Shown here one piece after another: positions 9,399-19,061 of a stretch of DNA of 64,000 nucleotides (positions are counted from its first letter, which is position 1; every line of letters starts with the position of its first letter). The translations under genes and the position numbers were made by a program. Below the pieces are notes generated by a model, which ran no database searches, had not been told where the DNA came from, and was given only the letters and a program-made list of their open reading frames with translations. The stretch comes from an uncultured Bacteroidota bacterium (lineage in GTDB: Bacteria > Bacteroidota > Bacteroidia > JABEUT01), in assembly GCA_903916255.1 (NCBI GenBank), contig CAIWVW010000121.1, positions 1 through 64,000 on the forward strand, read 5' to 3'.

Positions 9399-11825
9399 AT
9401 GTCTAATAAAGAGGAAATAAGCGGAATATCAGAAAAAAAGGAAATATCTTTTTCTGAATTTAAAAATATAGTTCTACGGGACTACCGAATTGCCGTGGAA
9501 AGCAGGGAAGCAAGCCTGCTCGGCCGCAAAGAGGTTTTGCAGGGGAAAGCCAAGTTCGGCATTTTTGGCGATGGCAAAGAAATAGCCCAAATAGCCATGG
9601 CTAAAGTATTTCAACACGGCGATTTTCGTTCAGGCTACTACCGCGACCAGACGTTTATGTTCGCTAAAGAATTGCTTACAGTTCAGGAATGGTTTGCAGG
9701 CCTTTATGCACATGCTGATTTAAAAGCAGAACCAAGTTCCGCCGGAAGGCAAATGGGTGGGCACTATTCCACACATTCCATTAATCCGGATAGTAGTTGG
9801 GCCAACCTGACAGAACAGTTTAATTCCTCCTCTGATGTATCGCCAACAGGCAGCCAAATGCCCCGATTACTGGGGTTGGCTATGGCATCCAAGCAATATA
9901 GGAATACACCTGTACTCCAAAACTCCGATTCAGGGAAATTTAGTAAGAATGGAAACGAAATAGCTTTTGGAACCATTGGCGATGCAAGCACTTCCGAAGG
10001 CATGTTTTGGGAAACCATTAATGCCGCCGGTGTAATGCAAGTACCTATGCTGGTTTCCGTTTGGGATGACGGCTATGGAATATCAGTTCCTAAAGATTAC
10101 CAAACCACTAAAAATAGTATTTCCGAAGCCCTTAAAGGAATGCAAAGGGATAAAAACAGCAAAGGATACGAGATACTTAAAGCAAAGGCCTGGGATTATT
10201 CCGCCCTATGCGAAACATATGAAAAGGCGGCTATTTTATGCAGAACAGAACATGTACCTGTATTGCTGCATATAGAAGAATGCACCCAACCACAGGGGCA
10301 CTCCACTTCCGGTTCGCACGAGCGTTATAAAACTCCCGAAAGGCTTCAATGGGAAAAGGACTTTGATGGCATTAAGAAAATGCGCGAGTGGGTATTAAAG
10401 TTTGCCATTGCCACTGATGCTGAACTTAATGCTATTGATGAACAAGCCAAAACCGATGTAAAGGATGCCAAAAACAGGGCATGGAAAGAATATCTGGATG
10501 AAATAAAGCAAGAACAAGCAACTGTAATTGGTTTATTGCAAAATGTTTCTGCTACTTCAACTGAACAAACATCTATCTCAAAGATAATAGATGATTTAAA
10601 AACAATAAAAGACCCGTTAAGGAGAGATTTGGTATCTGCTATAAAGAATGTTTTACGGATTACCCGGAACGAAAAAACGGCAGAAAGACAAGAATTGTTG
10701 AATTTTAATAATGAGTTCCTTGCTAAAAATAATGAGAAGTATGATTCACTGCTTTATACTTCGGATGCATTAAAAGTTACCGAGGAGAACCCTGTTTACG
10801 ATGCCGAAGAAACGCAAGTAAACGGGCATGAGGTATTAAGGGACAATTTTGATGCCATACTTGCCAAATACCCGAATGTATTAGTATTTGGAGAAGATGT
10901 AGGTAAATTGGGTGATGTGAACCAAGGCTTGGAGAACCTCCAAAAGAAATATGGGGAAGAGCGTGTTTTCGATACGGGTATTCGAGAGGTAACCATTGTA
11001 GGCCAAGCCATAGGTATGGCCATGCGCGGACTTCGCCCGATAGCTGAAATAGAATACCTCGACTATTTATTATATGCTCTCCAAATAATGAGCGATGACC
11101 TTGCTACCCTTGCTTATCGCACCGTTGGAACCCAGCGTGCCCCTGTTATAGTCCGTACCCGTGGGCACAGGCTGGAGGGTATTTGGCACAGTGGGTCACC
11201 CATGGGCATGGTATTAAATGCTTTGAGGGGCATGTATGTATGTGTACCCCGCAATATGACCCATGCAGCCGGAATGTATAACACGTTGCTTGCTTCGAAT
11301 GAGCCGGCTTTAATGATTGAGCCGCTAAACAGCTATCGCTTAAAAGAAAAGCGGCCGACCAATATGGGTGATTTTAAAATCCCTTTGGGTGTGCCTGAAA
11401 TTATAAAAGAAGGCCGGGATGTAACCATTGTTACCTATGGCCCGCTTTGCCGCATGGCTGTGGAGGCTGCACAACAATTGGAGTCTTACAATATTTCAGT
11501 GGAGGTGATAGACATAAGGACATTATTGCCATTCGACCTTCCAAAGATGATTGTAAACTCCATCAAAAAGACCAATCGAGTATTGTTCCTTGATGAGGAT
11601 GTGCCCGGAGGAGCTACTGCGTATATGATGCAAAAGGCATTGGAAGAACAAGGTGGCTATGCTTATCTTGATTCTCCGCCTAAAACCCTGACAGCTAAAG
11701 AACACCGCCCTGCTTATGGCTCCGATGGCGATTACTTCTCGAAACCCAGTGTTGATGATATTTTTGATGCCGTTTACAGTATTATGAATGAAGTTAACCC
11801 GTCAACATATCCCGAAATTTATTAA
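9399..11825 (+). CDS. Fused alpha-ketoacid dehydrogenase E1 alpha/beta subunit
   Basis: Alpha TPP region (GDASTSEGMFWETINAAGVMQVPMLVSVWDDGYGISV) and beta region (VFGEDVGKLGDVNQGLENLQKKYGEERVFDTGIREVTIVGQAIGMAMRG) in one ORF. Confidence 0.92.
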   Translation: MSNKEEISGISEKKEISFSEFKNIVLRDYRIAVESREASLLGRKEVLQGKAKFGIFGDGKEIAQIAMAKVFQHGDFRSGYYRDQTFMFAKELLTVQEWFAGLYAHADLKAEPSSAGRQMGGHYSTHSINPDSSWANLTEQFNSSSDVSPTGSQMPRLLGLAMASKQYRNTPVLQNSDSGKFSKNGNEIAFGTIGDASTSEGMFWETINAAGVMQVPMLVSVWDDGYGISVPKDYQTTKNSISEALKGMQRDKNSKGYEILKAKAWDYSALCETYEKAAILCRTEHVPVLLHIEECTQPQGHSTSGSHERYKTPERLQWEKDFDGIKKMREWVLKFAIATDAELNAIDEQAKTDVKDAKNRAWKEYLDEIKQEQATVIGLLQNVSATSTEQTSISKIIDDLKTIKDPLRRDLVSAIKNVLRITRNEKTAERQELLNFNNEFLAKNNEKYDSLLYTSDALKVTEENPVYDAEETQVNGHEVLRDNFDAILAKYPNVLVFGEDVGKLGDVNQGLENLQKKYGEERVFDTGIREVTIVGQAIGMAMRGLRPIAEIEYLDYLLYALQIMSDDLATLAYRTVGTQRAPVIVRTRGHRLEGIWHSGSPMGMVLNALRGMYVCVPRNMTHAAGMYNTLLASNEPALMIEPLNSYRLKEKRPTNMGDFKIPLGVPEIIKEGRDVTIVTYGPLCRMAVEAAQQLESYNISVEVIDIRTLLPFDLPKMIVNSIKKTNRVLFLDEDVPGGATAYMMQKALEEQGGYAYLDSPPKTLTAKEHRPAYGSDGDYFSKPSVDDIFDAVYSIMNEVNPSTYPEIY

Positions 11826-11843
11826 TTTTTTTATTACTTTCCC

Positions 11844-12939
11844 GTGATTACATACGAACAGATAAAGGAAGTGAAGGAGCGCTTTGACGCGTTGAGGGGG
11901 CATCTTTGACGTCGAGAAGAAGTTAACTAAAATAGCCGAATTAGAATCTACCACCCAAGCAGCCGACTTTTGGAACGACCCCAAAAAAGCCGAAAAGGTT
12001 TTACGCCAAATAAAAGGTATTAAGAGCTGGACAGACGCATTCGCCAACCTTCAAAAAAGCGTGGACGACCTTATGGTCATTTATGACTTTTTTAAAGAAG
12101 AAGGTGCCACCGAAAAGGAAATGGATGCCCAATATAATACTACTCTAAAACCTTTACAGGATTTGGAGTTCCGGAATATGTTAGGCGCTCCGGAAGACCA
12201 CCTTGCTGCTGTAATGGAAATAAACTCCGGTGCCGGAGGAACCGAAAGCCAGGACTGGGCCTATATGCTTATGCGCATGTATATTATGTGGGCCGAAAAG
12301 CATGGCTATAAAGTAAAAGAACTGGATAAACAGGAAGGTGAAACGGCGGGAGTTAAGTCTGTAACGCTTGAAATTGAAGGGGAATATGCCTTTGGTTACC
12401 TGAAAGGCGAGAATGGGGTTCATCGGTTGGTGCGTATTTCACCTTTTGATTCCAATGCCCGAAGGCATACATCCTTTGCAGGGGTATATGTTTACCCTTT
12501 GATTGATGACACGATTGAAATTGAAATCAGCCCGAGTGATATAGAATGGGAAACCTTCCGTTCGGGTGGCAAAGGCGGGCAGAACGTAAATAAGGTGGAA
12601 ACCGCAGTACGCTTATATCATAAACCTTCGGGCATTATTATTAAAAACCAGGAGAGCCGCTCCCAGATGATGAATAAGGATACCGCCCTCAAAATGCTGA
12701 AATCGCAGCTATATGAGCGCGAACTGCGCAAAAAAATGGAGGCTGTTGCTGTTATTGAAAGCGGTAAAAAGGCCATAGAGTGGGGGTCCCAAATACGTAA
12801 CTATGTAATGCATCCATATAAGTTAGTAAAAGACCTTCGCACTGATTACGAAACATCTGATGTGCAATCGGTAATGGATGGGGAACTGGATGACTTCATT
12901 AAAAGCTATTTGATGGAGTTTGGCGGAGGGAAGAAATAA
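11844..12939 (+). CDS. prfB: Peptide chain release factor 2, with programmed +1 frameshift at 11904-11910
   Basis: GTG ATT ACA TAC GAA... AGG GGG CAT CTT TGA C; after slipping one nucleotide the frame continues [32 protein letters not shown] into the ORF-track CDS with [14 protein letters not shown]. Confidence 0.93.
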
Positions 12940-12956
12940 CTTTGTTTTGCACTATT

Positions 12957-13232
12957 AATTTTTACCGGAAAATTTATGCGAGTGAAATGTCCGGGTTTTA
13001 CACGTATTTGAAATTTGGACATTTGGCATATAACCCATACCGGGAGTGGCTTTGAGGGCATGTCCACATGAAACAACATTTCTGGACATTTTTAGTGATA
13101 TGCAAATGCCAGGCAAAAACCGGTCAATGACTTTGGGATACATAACTAATAAATACATGGATATGCTATATGTTGCTCAAATTAGGGAGCCATTATAGGC
13201 AAAGATACTAATTAGAGGTACCGAATAAGTGT
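12957..13232 (-). repeat. Dispersed repeat copy B, inverted relative to ~32-302
   Basis: Reverse complement aligns to copy A over most of its length; contains internal AAATGTCC / GGACATTT arms. Confidence 0.8.
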
Positions 13233-13378
13233 CATTTGAATAAGCAATTTTTTTAAATTATGGTTAATTAATTTAAAAGCATTGTTAATAAAATATTTTT
13301 ACTCTTTTTCGTCAGGCATATAATAAAGTTATTAAATTTGTGTCAGTTAAAATAAAAAAAACTCTAATTCATTGAAGC

Positions 13379-13743
13379 ATGAAAAAACTTACAGGCCTCT
13401 TATTATTTTCGATTTTAGTATCGAATGTAGTTGCGATGAACATGGCCCTGTTAAGCGAAATGAAAATGGTGAAAGTACTACACCGTTATACATTGATGAG
13501 AATATTGTCTACCCTAACCCAACAACTAAAAATATTACCATTGGGTTAGAGACAATTTACAGTAATAAAGAAAATTATTTTTATTTGTACGATGAAATTG
13601 GTCAATTAATTGAAAAATATTTAATAACTAATAATTTAACAACTATATCATTAAATAATATTGCAGCTGGAATCTATTATTACAGGATAGTAGACGATAA
13701 GCAAAATCTTATTAAATCGGATAAGTTGTTGATAATTAATTAA
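13379..13743 (+). pseudogene. Short T9SS type A sorting-domain protein, frameshifted after the signal peptide
   Basis: Signal peptide MKKLTGLLLFSILVSNVVA reads in the frame starting at 13379, whereas YPNPTTKNITIGLETIYSNKENYFYLYDEIGQLIEKY...AAGIYYYRIVD reads in the frame of the 13372 ORF. Confidence 0.65.
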
Positions 13744-13791
13744 TCAAGCCAAAAATAGCGATTCTACTAAATAATTTGCTAATTTTGGCTT

Positions 13792-14930
13792 ATGAAAAGG
13801 TGTATAGTTTACCTGTTTATAATGGCGGGAGTAATCGGGATTCATTCTTCATTATTATGCCAAAATGCTCCGGTAGTTATAAACTATTCCTTCGAAGCTG
13901 CGGTGCAACACTTTAACATTCCACCTGGTGTTAATGCCATTACTGTAACCATAGCTGGTGCCAAAGGTGGAGGTGCATTAGGGGGAAAAGGAGCCTCCTT
14001 TACAGGAATATGTAATGTTATTTCACCTCATGTTCTATCTGTAACGGTTGGACAGGAAGGAGAAGCTCCCATTGCAGACACAGGTGCTGGGAGCGGCGGA
14101 GGCGGAGGCGGAGCAAGTTGGGTATATGATTCCAATGTAGTTCTATATAACCCCATAGATAATACTGGATTGATAGCTGTTGCAGCCGGTGGGGGGGGGC
14201 AGGTTGTTACGCGTTTTTTAGTGTTCCCTTTCAGGGATGGCAATTCTATTCAGGAGGGGATGGAGGAATTGACCTTGCTACCAACGTTGCAACAATAGGT
14301 ACACATAGCGATGCCGGAGGAACAGGTGGCAATGGTGGAGATAATGGTGAAGGCAACCAATTTTATATATATGCTGCTAGCGGGGCTGGGTGGCGCAGTA
14401 ATGGCATAGGAGGAGGAGTTTGTTATTCGGGTATGGATGAGGCAAATCACTTTAAAAATCTAATAGTTGGTTGCAATATTCACGGAACATTTGGCGGCGG
14501 GGGCGGGAGTTGTGAATACAATGAGGCAGGAAATGATGGCATTAATGGCGGCGGCGGCGGCGGGTATAATGGTGGCGGTGCCGGTTCCGGCGGCGGCGGC
14601 GGCGGCTCATACTTAAACGGTACTTTGGTGGGTATGGCTACAGCATCCGATACTGGTAATGGCTTTGTTACTATTTCATACATACCTCCTTCATCGGAAA
14701 TCATAGCTATTTATCCTAATCCTACTCCCGCAGTATTTACCGTTAACGGTATCAGGCAAGAGCAATTAATAGAAATTTATAATTGCTTAGGGCAAAAATT
14801 ACAAACTTTCCAAGCAAGCAATACAGTCATGCAGGTTGATTTATCTACTTATGCCAGTGGTGTGTATATTGCAGTGGTTCGCAATGCAGATGGCAGTAAA
14901 GTTTGGCAGAGTAAAGTGGTGAAATTGTAG
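13792..14930 (+). pseudogene. Glycine-rich secreted protein with T9SS C-terminal sorting domain, frame interrupted at a G9 tract
   Basis: ORFs 13792-14298 and 14433-14930 are joined by GCYAFFSVPFQGWQFYSGGDGGIDLATNVATIGTHSDAGGTGGNGG in the second frame, which starts right after G9 at 14191-14199. Confidence 0.8.
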
Positions 14931-14952
14931 GAAATATGTGCAGATAAGCTTA

Positions 14953-15483
14953 TTAATACCCGCACGTAGTGCGGGGCGGAGTAACCAGCACATTGCTTTT
15001 GTTGCCGGCGCGGTCATAAATCCAAACCTGAAATTCCAAATACGTGAAATTAATATTGGGAATAGAGAGGCTGGAAATGGTTTGGATTGCGTTTTCAAGG
15101 TTAATCTGAATAATGCCATTCAATTCTTTGTCACTCCCGGTTGGAGTTATGTCGGGTATTTGATAATCAAATGTAAAAACAGTATCATGCCCTGTATAGG
15201 GAGAAGTGTATTGCAGTGGTTTGAAAGTGCCTGCACTATCTACCATAGGTATAATATAAAAATCAGGCGTAATGCCCGATTCTCCGGCAGGATAGCCTAT
15301 ATCTCCATTACCATCCGTAAAATTAACCCGTAAATACGCTGAATCGGTTTTATTCCCCGTACAAAAAGGAGTGAAACTGTTAAAGGTAATAACAGGGTAA
15401 TCGGGATAGTTTTCTTTTTTCACACAGGATGTGTAAAACAAGCCGAGAATACAAATAAAGAAGAAAGTTCTGAAATATTTCAT
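14953..15483 (-). CDS. Lipoprotein of unknown function
   Basis: MKYFRTFFFICILGLFYTSCVKKENYPDYPVITF lipobox; residues upstream of MKYF unlikely to be translated. Confidence 0.75.
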   Translation of the reverse strand: MKYFRTFFFICILGLFYTSCVKKENYPDYPVITFNSFTPFCTGNKTDSAYLRVNFTDGNGDIGYPAGESGITPDFYIIPMVDSAGTFKPLQYTSPYTGHDTVFTFDYQIPDITPTGSDKELNGIIQINLENAIQTISSLSIPNINFTYLEFQVWIYDRAGNKSNVLVTPPRTTCGY

Positions 15484-15530
15484 GCCGGATATATACCAAT
15501 GCAAATATAGGTATTAATTTTGAACCGATT

Positions 15531-16571
15531 ATGGAGAAGGACTTGGTAAATATCGAAAAGTTTATTGAAGGCGCTATTTTTCAAAAACCAACTGAGGCGG
15601 AATTTGAAAAACTGGCCTTGGAAATATTCCGGTATCAGTTTCAAAACAATAAAGTTTACCAAGAATATGTAAAGGCTTTAGGGATTGATATTTCCAAAAT
15701 AAAGGCATTAAGCGCGATACCTTTTTTACCTATTTCATTTTTCAAATCGCATAAAGTTATATGTGGGGAAGTTAAGAAAAATAAAACTATATTTCAAAGC
15801 AGTTCAACTACTTCTGATATTCCATCTAAACATATAGTTGAAGATGTTGAAATCTATAAAACCAGTTTCCGGAAGGGGTTTGAATTATTTTATGGGGATA
15901 TAAATGAGTATTGCCTTTTGGCTCTTTTGCCATCTTATCTGGAAAGGGGTAATTCATCCCTTGTCTATATGGTGAACGACCTTATAAAAGACAGCCAAAA
16001 TCCCGATAGCGGTTTTTATATGGATAACTATGAGGAGTTAGTTGCAAAACTGAAAGAAAATGAAGTAAAAGGCAAAAAAACGTTGCTTATTGGGGTTACA
16101 TATGCTTTACTAAAACTTGCGGAGGGCTATCCCATGGATCTTAAAAATACCATTATAATGGAAACGGGAGGCATGAAGGGCAGGAGGGAAGAACTTACCC
16201 GGACAGAAGTACATAAAAAATTAGCTGATAGTTTTCAGCTAATGGCTGATAGCATCCATTCGGAATATGGTATGACTGAACTACTTTCACAGGCTTATTC
16301 CAAAGGGAAAGGGGTTTTTCAGTGTGTGCCTTGGATGAAGGTGCTGGTAAGGGATATATATGACCCGTTTTCAATAGTTGGCAGTGGTCAGTGGTCAGTC
16401 GTCAGTCAGAGTGGCGCAATTAATATAGTAGACCTTGCCAATATCAATTCCTGCTCGTTTATTGCAACCGATGATTTGGGCGTTCTTTATCAAAATGGAG
16501 ATTTTGAAGTTGCTGGTAGGTTGGATAGCAGCGATATACGCGGTTGCAACATAATGGCATCTGAACTATAG
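15531..16571 (+). CDS. LuxE-like acyl-protein synthetase/acyltransferase family protein
   Basis: ISFFKSHKV; FQSSSTTSDIPSKH; METGGMKGRREELTRTEVH; IHSEYGMTELLSQAYS; DLANINSCSFIATDDLG. Confidence 0.85.
   Translation: MEKDLVNIEKFIEGAIFQKPTEAEFEKLALEIFRYQFQNNKVYQEYVKALGIDISKIKALSAIPFLPISFFKSHKVICGEVKKNKTIFQSSSTTSDIPSKHIVEDVEIYKTSFRKGFELFYGDINEYCLLALLPSYLERGNSSLVYMVNDLIKDSQNPDSGFYMDNYEELVAKLKENEVKGKKTLLIGVTYALLKLAEGYPMDLKNTIIMETGGMKGRREELTRTEVHKKLADSFQLMADSIHSEYGMTELLSQAYSKGKGVFQCVPWMKVLVRDIYDPFSIVGSGQWSVVSQSGAINIVDLANINSCSFIATDDLGVLYQNGDFEVAGRLDSSDIRGCNIMASEL
16222..16256 (+). repeat. Coding 7-bp-period degenerate tandem repeat
   Basis: TAGCTGA/TAGTTTT/CAGCTAA/TGGCTGA/TAGCATC. Confidence 0.6.
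16382..16409 (+). repeat. Coding 7-bp tandem repeat (CAGTGGT)n
   Basis: CAGTGGT/CAGTGGT/CAGTCGT/CAGTCAG. Confidence 0.8.
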
Positions 16572-16574
16572 AAT

Positions 16575-17528
16575 ATGAACCGAATAGACAGGCTAACGGC
16601 TATTTTAATCCAGTTACAATCTAAAAGGGTTGTAAAGGCGCAGGATATTGCCGAGCGGTTTAGTATCAGTTTGCGGACCGTTTACAGGGATATCAGAACA
16701 TTGGAAGAAGGCGGAATACCTATAATTGGTGAAGCAGGCGTAGGCTATTCTATTATGGATGGGTACAGGCTGCCTCCGGTAATGTTTACGTTGGAAGAAG
16801 CTACAGCCTTTTTAACCGCCGAAAAGCTGATTGAAAAACTTACAGATACCTCTACGGAAGAAAGCTATAAATCGGCCATGTATAAGGTGAAAGCAGTTTT
16901 GAAGGCCACTGAAAAGGAATATCTTGAAACAATAGATGAGCGCATAGAAGTGCTTAATAACCAGCATATACCTAAGCCTAAAAACCTACCCAACCCATTG
17001 CAGGTTATTTTGCGGAGCATCTCGGAAAAGAAGGTAGTGTGTATTGAATATACCTCCAATTCGGCGCAGGAAAAAACAATAAGGAATATCGAACCTGTTG
17101 GTGTGTTTTATGCCGGGCACTATTGGCATATCATAGCTTTTTGCCGCTTACGGAATGATTATCGTGATTTCCGAACTGACCGGATTTCCCATATAGCACC
17201 TATTAATGAGCGTTTTGATAAGGAGCATCCTTCTTTAAAGGTCTATTTAAAGCAATTATCGAAGGAGCAGAAACTTGAAACTGTGGTAATGCATGTGGAT
17301 AGAAAGATTTTGCGGCATTTTGGCGACCAGGCGTTTTATAATGGGTTTGTTTCCCAAAAGGAGACGAAAGATAAAAATGTAGTCGAAATGACCTTTTTGT
17401 CAGCTTCGCTGGAAGGTTTTGCCCGTTGGTATATGATGTTTGGCGACCATGCGGATATTATCAGTCCTGATAAACTGAAGGATATTATCCGGAAAATAGC
17501 GGGGGAAATCGAGAAAAAATTGAAATAG
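16575..17528 (+). CDS. YafY-like transcriptional regulator (HTH_11 + WYL domain)
   Basis: MNRIDRLTAILIQLQSKRVVKAQDIAERFSISLRTVYRDIRTLEEGGIPI; IEPVGVFYAGHYWHIIAFCRLRNDYRDFRTDRI. Confidence 0.93.
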   Translation: MNRIDRLTAILIQLQSKRVVKAQDIAERFSISLRTVYRDIRTLEEGGIPIIGEAGVGYSIMDGYRLPPVMFTLEEATAFLTAEKLIEKLTDTSTEESYKSAMYKVKAVLKATEKEYLETIDERIEVLNNQHIPKPKNLPNPLQVILRSISEKKVVCIEYTSNSAQEKTIRNIEPVGVFYAGHYWHIIAFCRLRNDYRDFRTDRISHIAPINERFDKEHPSLKVYLKQLSKEQKLETVVMHVDRKILRHFGDQAFYNGFVSQKETKDKNVVEMTFLSASLEGFARWYMMFGDHADIISPDKLKDIIRKIAGEIEKKLK

Positions 17529-17617
17529 CCGGAGTCCGACAGGCAATTATTTTTCCCTACTGACATACTGTTGTCACTTGCGGGTTGTTGGTTTGCATAA
17601 AAATTAAAACAAACACT

Positions 17618-17971
17618 ATGCAAACACAAACAATCATCACCATCGTATTCTGGGCTTTAACTGCAGGTTTTCTTGCTATTACCTACCTCCACGGGTTTCA
17701 AAAGATTTTTGCCACAAAACAAAAGGTGCAAATGTTTAACAAACTGGGCTATTCAATACCTGCCATGCGTTTTATCGGCATTGTGGAAGTTGTCGGGGCC
17801 TCTTTTATATTATTTCCGCAGACAAGGCTATTCGTTCTGCCCATTTATGCCATATTGCTATGCGGGGCCGTATATACGCACGTAACAAAGGACGATAAGA
17901 AAGAAGCCATTGGCCCTGTTATTGCAGGCACTTGGCTGGCTGTTATTTTAGTAATTAATATCTGGATGTAA
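17618..17971 (+). CDS. DoxX-like membrane protein
   Basis: MQTQTIITIVFWALTAGFLAITYLHGFQKIF; four-TM small protein. Confidence 0.8.
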   Translation: MQTQTIITIVFWALTAGFLAITYLHGFQKIFATKQKVQMFNKLGYSIPAMRFIGIVEVVGASFILFPQTRLFVLPIYAILLCGAVYTHVTKDDKKEAIGPVIAGTWLAVILVINIWM

Positions 17972-17991
17972 TCATCAAAAAATATAAAATC

Positions 17992-18360
17992 ATGAACAAC
18001 AAAACTGAACTGCCGGGTGTAATCAATACATTCATTAAAGCCATCAATAAACATGATGGTGAGGCTTTTATATCCTGCTTTGCCAAAGATGCCCTTTGTA
18101 ACGATTTTCAACGCAATTTTTTGGGAACGGATGAAATAAAAAAGTGGAGCGACAAGGAAATGATAGGGGATAAGGTAACCTTTAAAGCCGATAAGGTGGT
18201 GGAACATTACGGTGAATACTTTATAACCGCTTTAACAGATGGTAATTACGATAAATCAAAAGCGCCAGACCCTACTTACCTTGATTATTTCTTTACCCTA
18301 AGGGAAGATAAAATAGTACGGTTAATCATCACTAAAAACAAAGAAAAAAGTGCTAAATAA
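17992..18360 (+). CDS. SnoaL/NTF2-like protein
   Basis: INTFIKAINKHDGEAFISCFAKDALCND...YFFTLREDKIVRLIITKN. Confidence 0.8.
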   Translation: MNNKTELPGVINTFIKAINKHDGEAFISCFAKDALCNDFQRNFLGTDEIKKWSDKEMIGDKVTFKADKVVEHYGEYFITALTDGNYDKSKAPDPTYLDYFFTLREDKIVRLIITKNKEKSAK

Positions 18361-18391
18361 AAATCAAATAATAACCTTAAATTTTAAAACT

Positions 18392-18889
18392 ATGACAATG
18401 ATTGAGATGTTCCTGAAAGAAATGAATGAAGAAGCCCAAACAACCCGCAAAATGCTGGAACGCATACCGGAAGATAAATATGACTGGAAGCCTCATGCCA
18501 AAAGTATGACCATTCAAAGATTGGCTACCCACTTGGCGGAGTTGCCGGGGTGGGTGAAGATGGCGCTGGAAACGGATGAATTGGATTTTAATGCAAGTGC
18601 GTATGTTCCCAAATTGATTAAAAGCAACAAAGAGCTGCTGGAATTACACGAAAAGTCGTTGGAGGAGGGGCGTTCAAGCCTGAAAAAAGCTAACGACGAT
18701 GTTTTAACAAAAATATGGACAATGCGTAACGGAGATATTATATACAGCAAGCGCACCAAAGCGGAGGTAATACGAATGACTTTTAGCCAGATTGTACACC
18801 ACAGGGCACAGTTGGGTGTGTTTCTAAGGTTATTGGATATACCAATACCCGGTAGCTATGGGCCAAGTGCCGATGAAGGCAATATGTAA
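18392..18889 (+). CDS. DinB family protein
   Basis: EMFLKEMNEEAQTTRKMLERIPEDKYDWKPHAKSMTIQRLATHLAEL; IVHHRAQLGVFLRLLDIPIPGSYGPSADE. Confidence 0.92.
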   Translation: MTMIEMFLKEMNEEAQTTRKMLERIPEDKYDWKPHAKSMTIQRLATHLAELPGWVKMALETDELDFNASAYVPKLIKSNKELLELHEKSLEEGRSSLKKANDDVLTKIWTMRNGDIIYSKRTKAEVIRMTFSQIVHHRAQLGVFLRLLDIPIPGSYGPSADEGNM

Positions 18890-18906
18890 GCCTGTTTTGA
18901 TTGTAG

Positions 18907-18940
18907 AAAAGCCGTACTTTAGTAACAGTACGGCTTTTTT
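18907..18940 (+). terminator. Rho-independent terminator
   Basis: AAAAGCCGTACT-ttagtaac-AGTACGGCTTTTTT. Confidence 0.9.
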
Positions 18941-19061
18941 AGTCTGTGCCTTGAAGAAATAAGCACCCATAACTCCCTTTATATAAGCCACTAATAAACA
19001 CGGTGATATATTTCTATTCCGTTAGTTGGATTATTTCCTTTATATTTGCAAAAGTCTATTT

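Noticed and set aside
9399-11825. Fusion of E1 alpha and beta as a novelty
   Set aside because: Fused E1 subunits are common in Bacteroidetes; ordinary.
14480-14704. Proline-rich ORF on the minus strand
   Set aside because: Poly-proline is the reverse complement of the glycine-rich coding region; artefact of GGN repeats.
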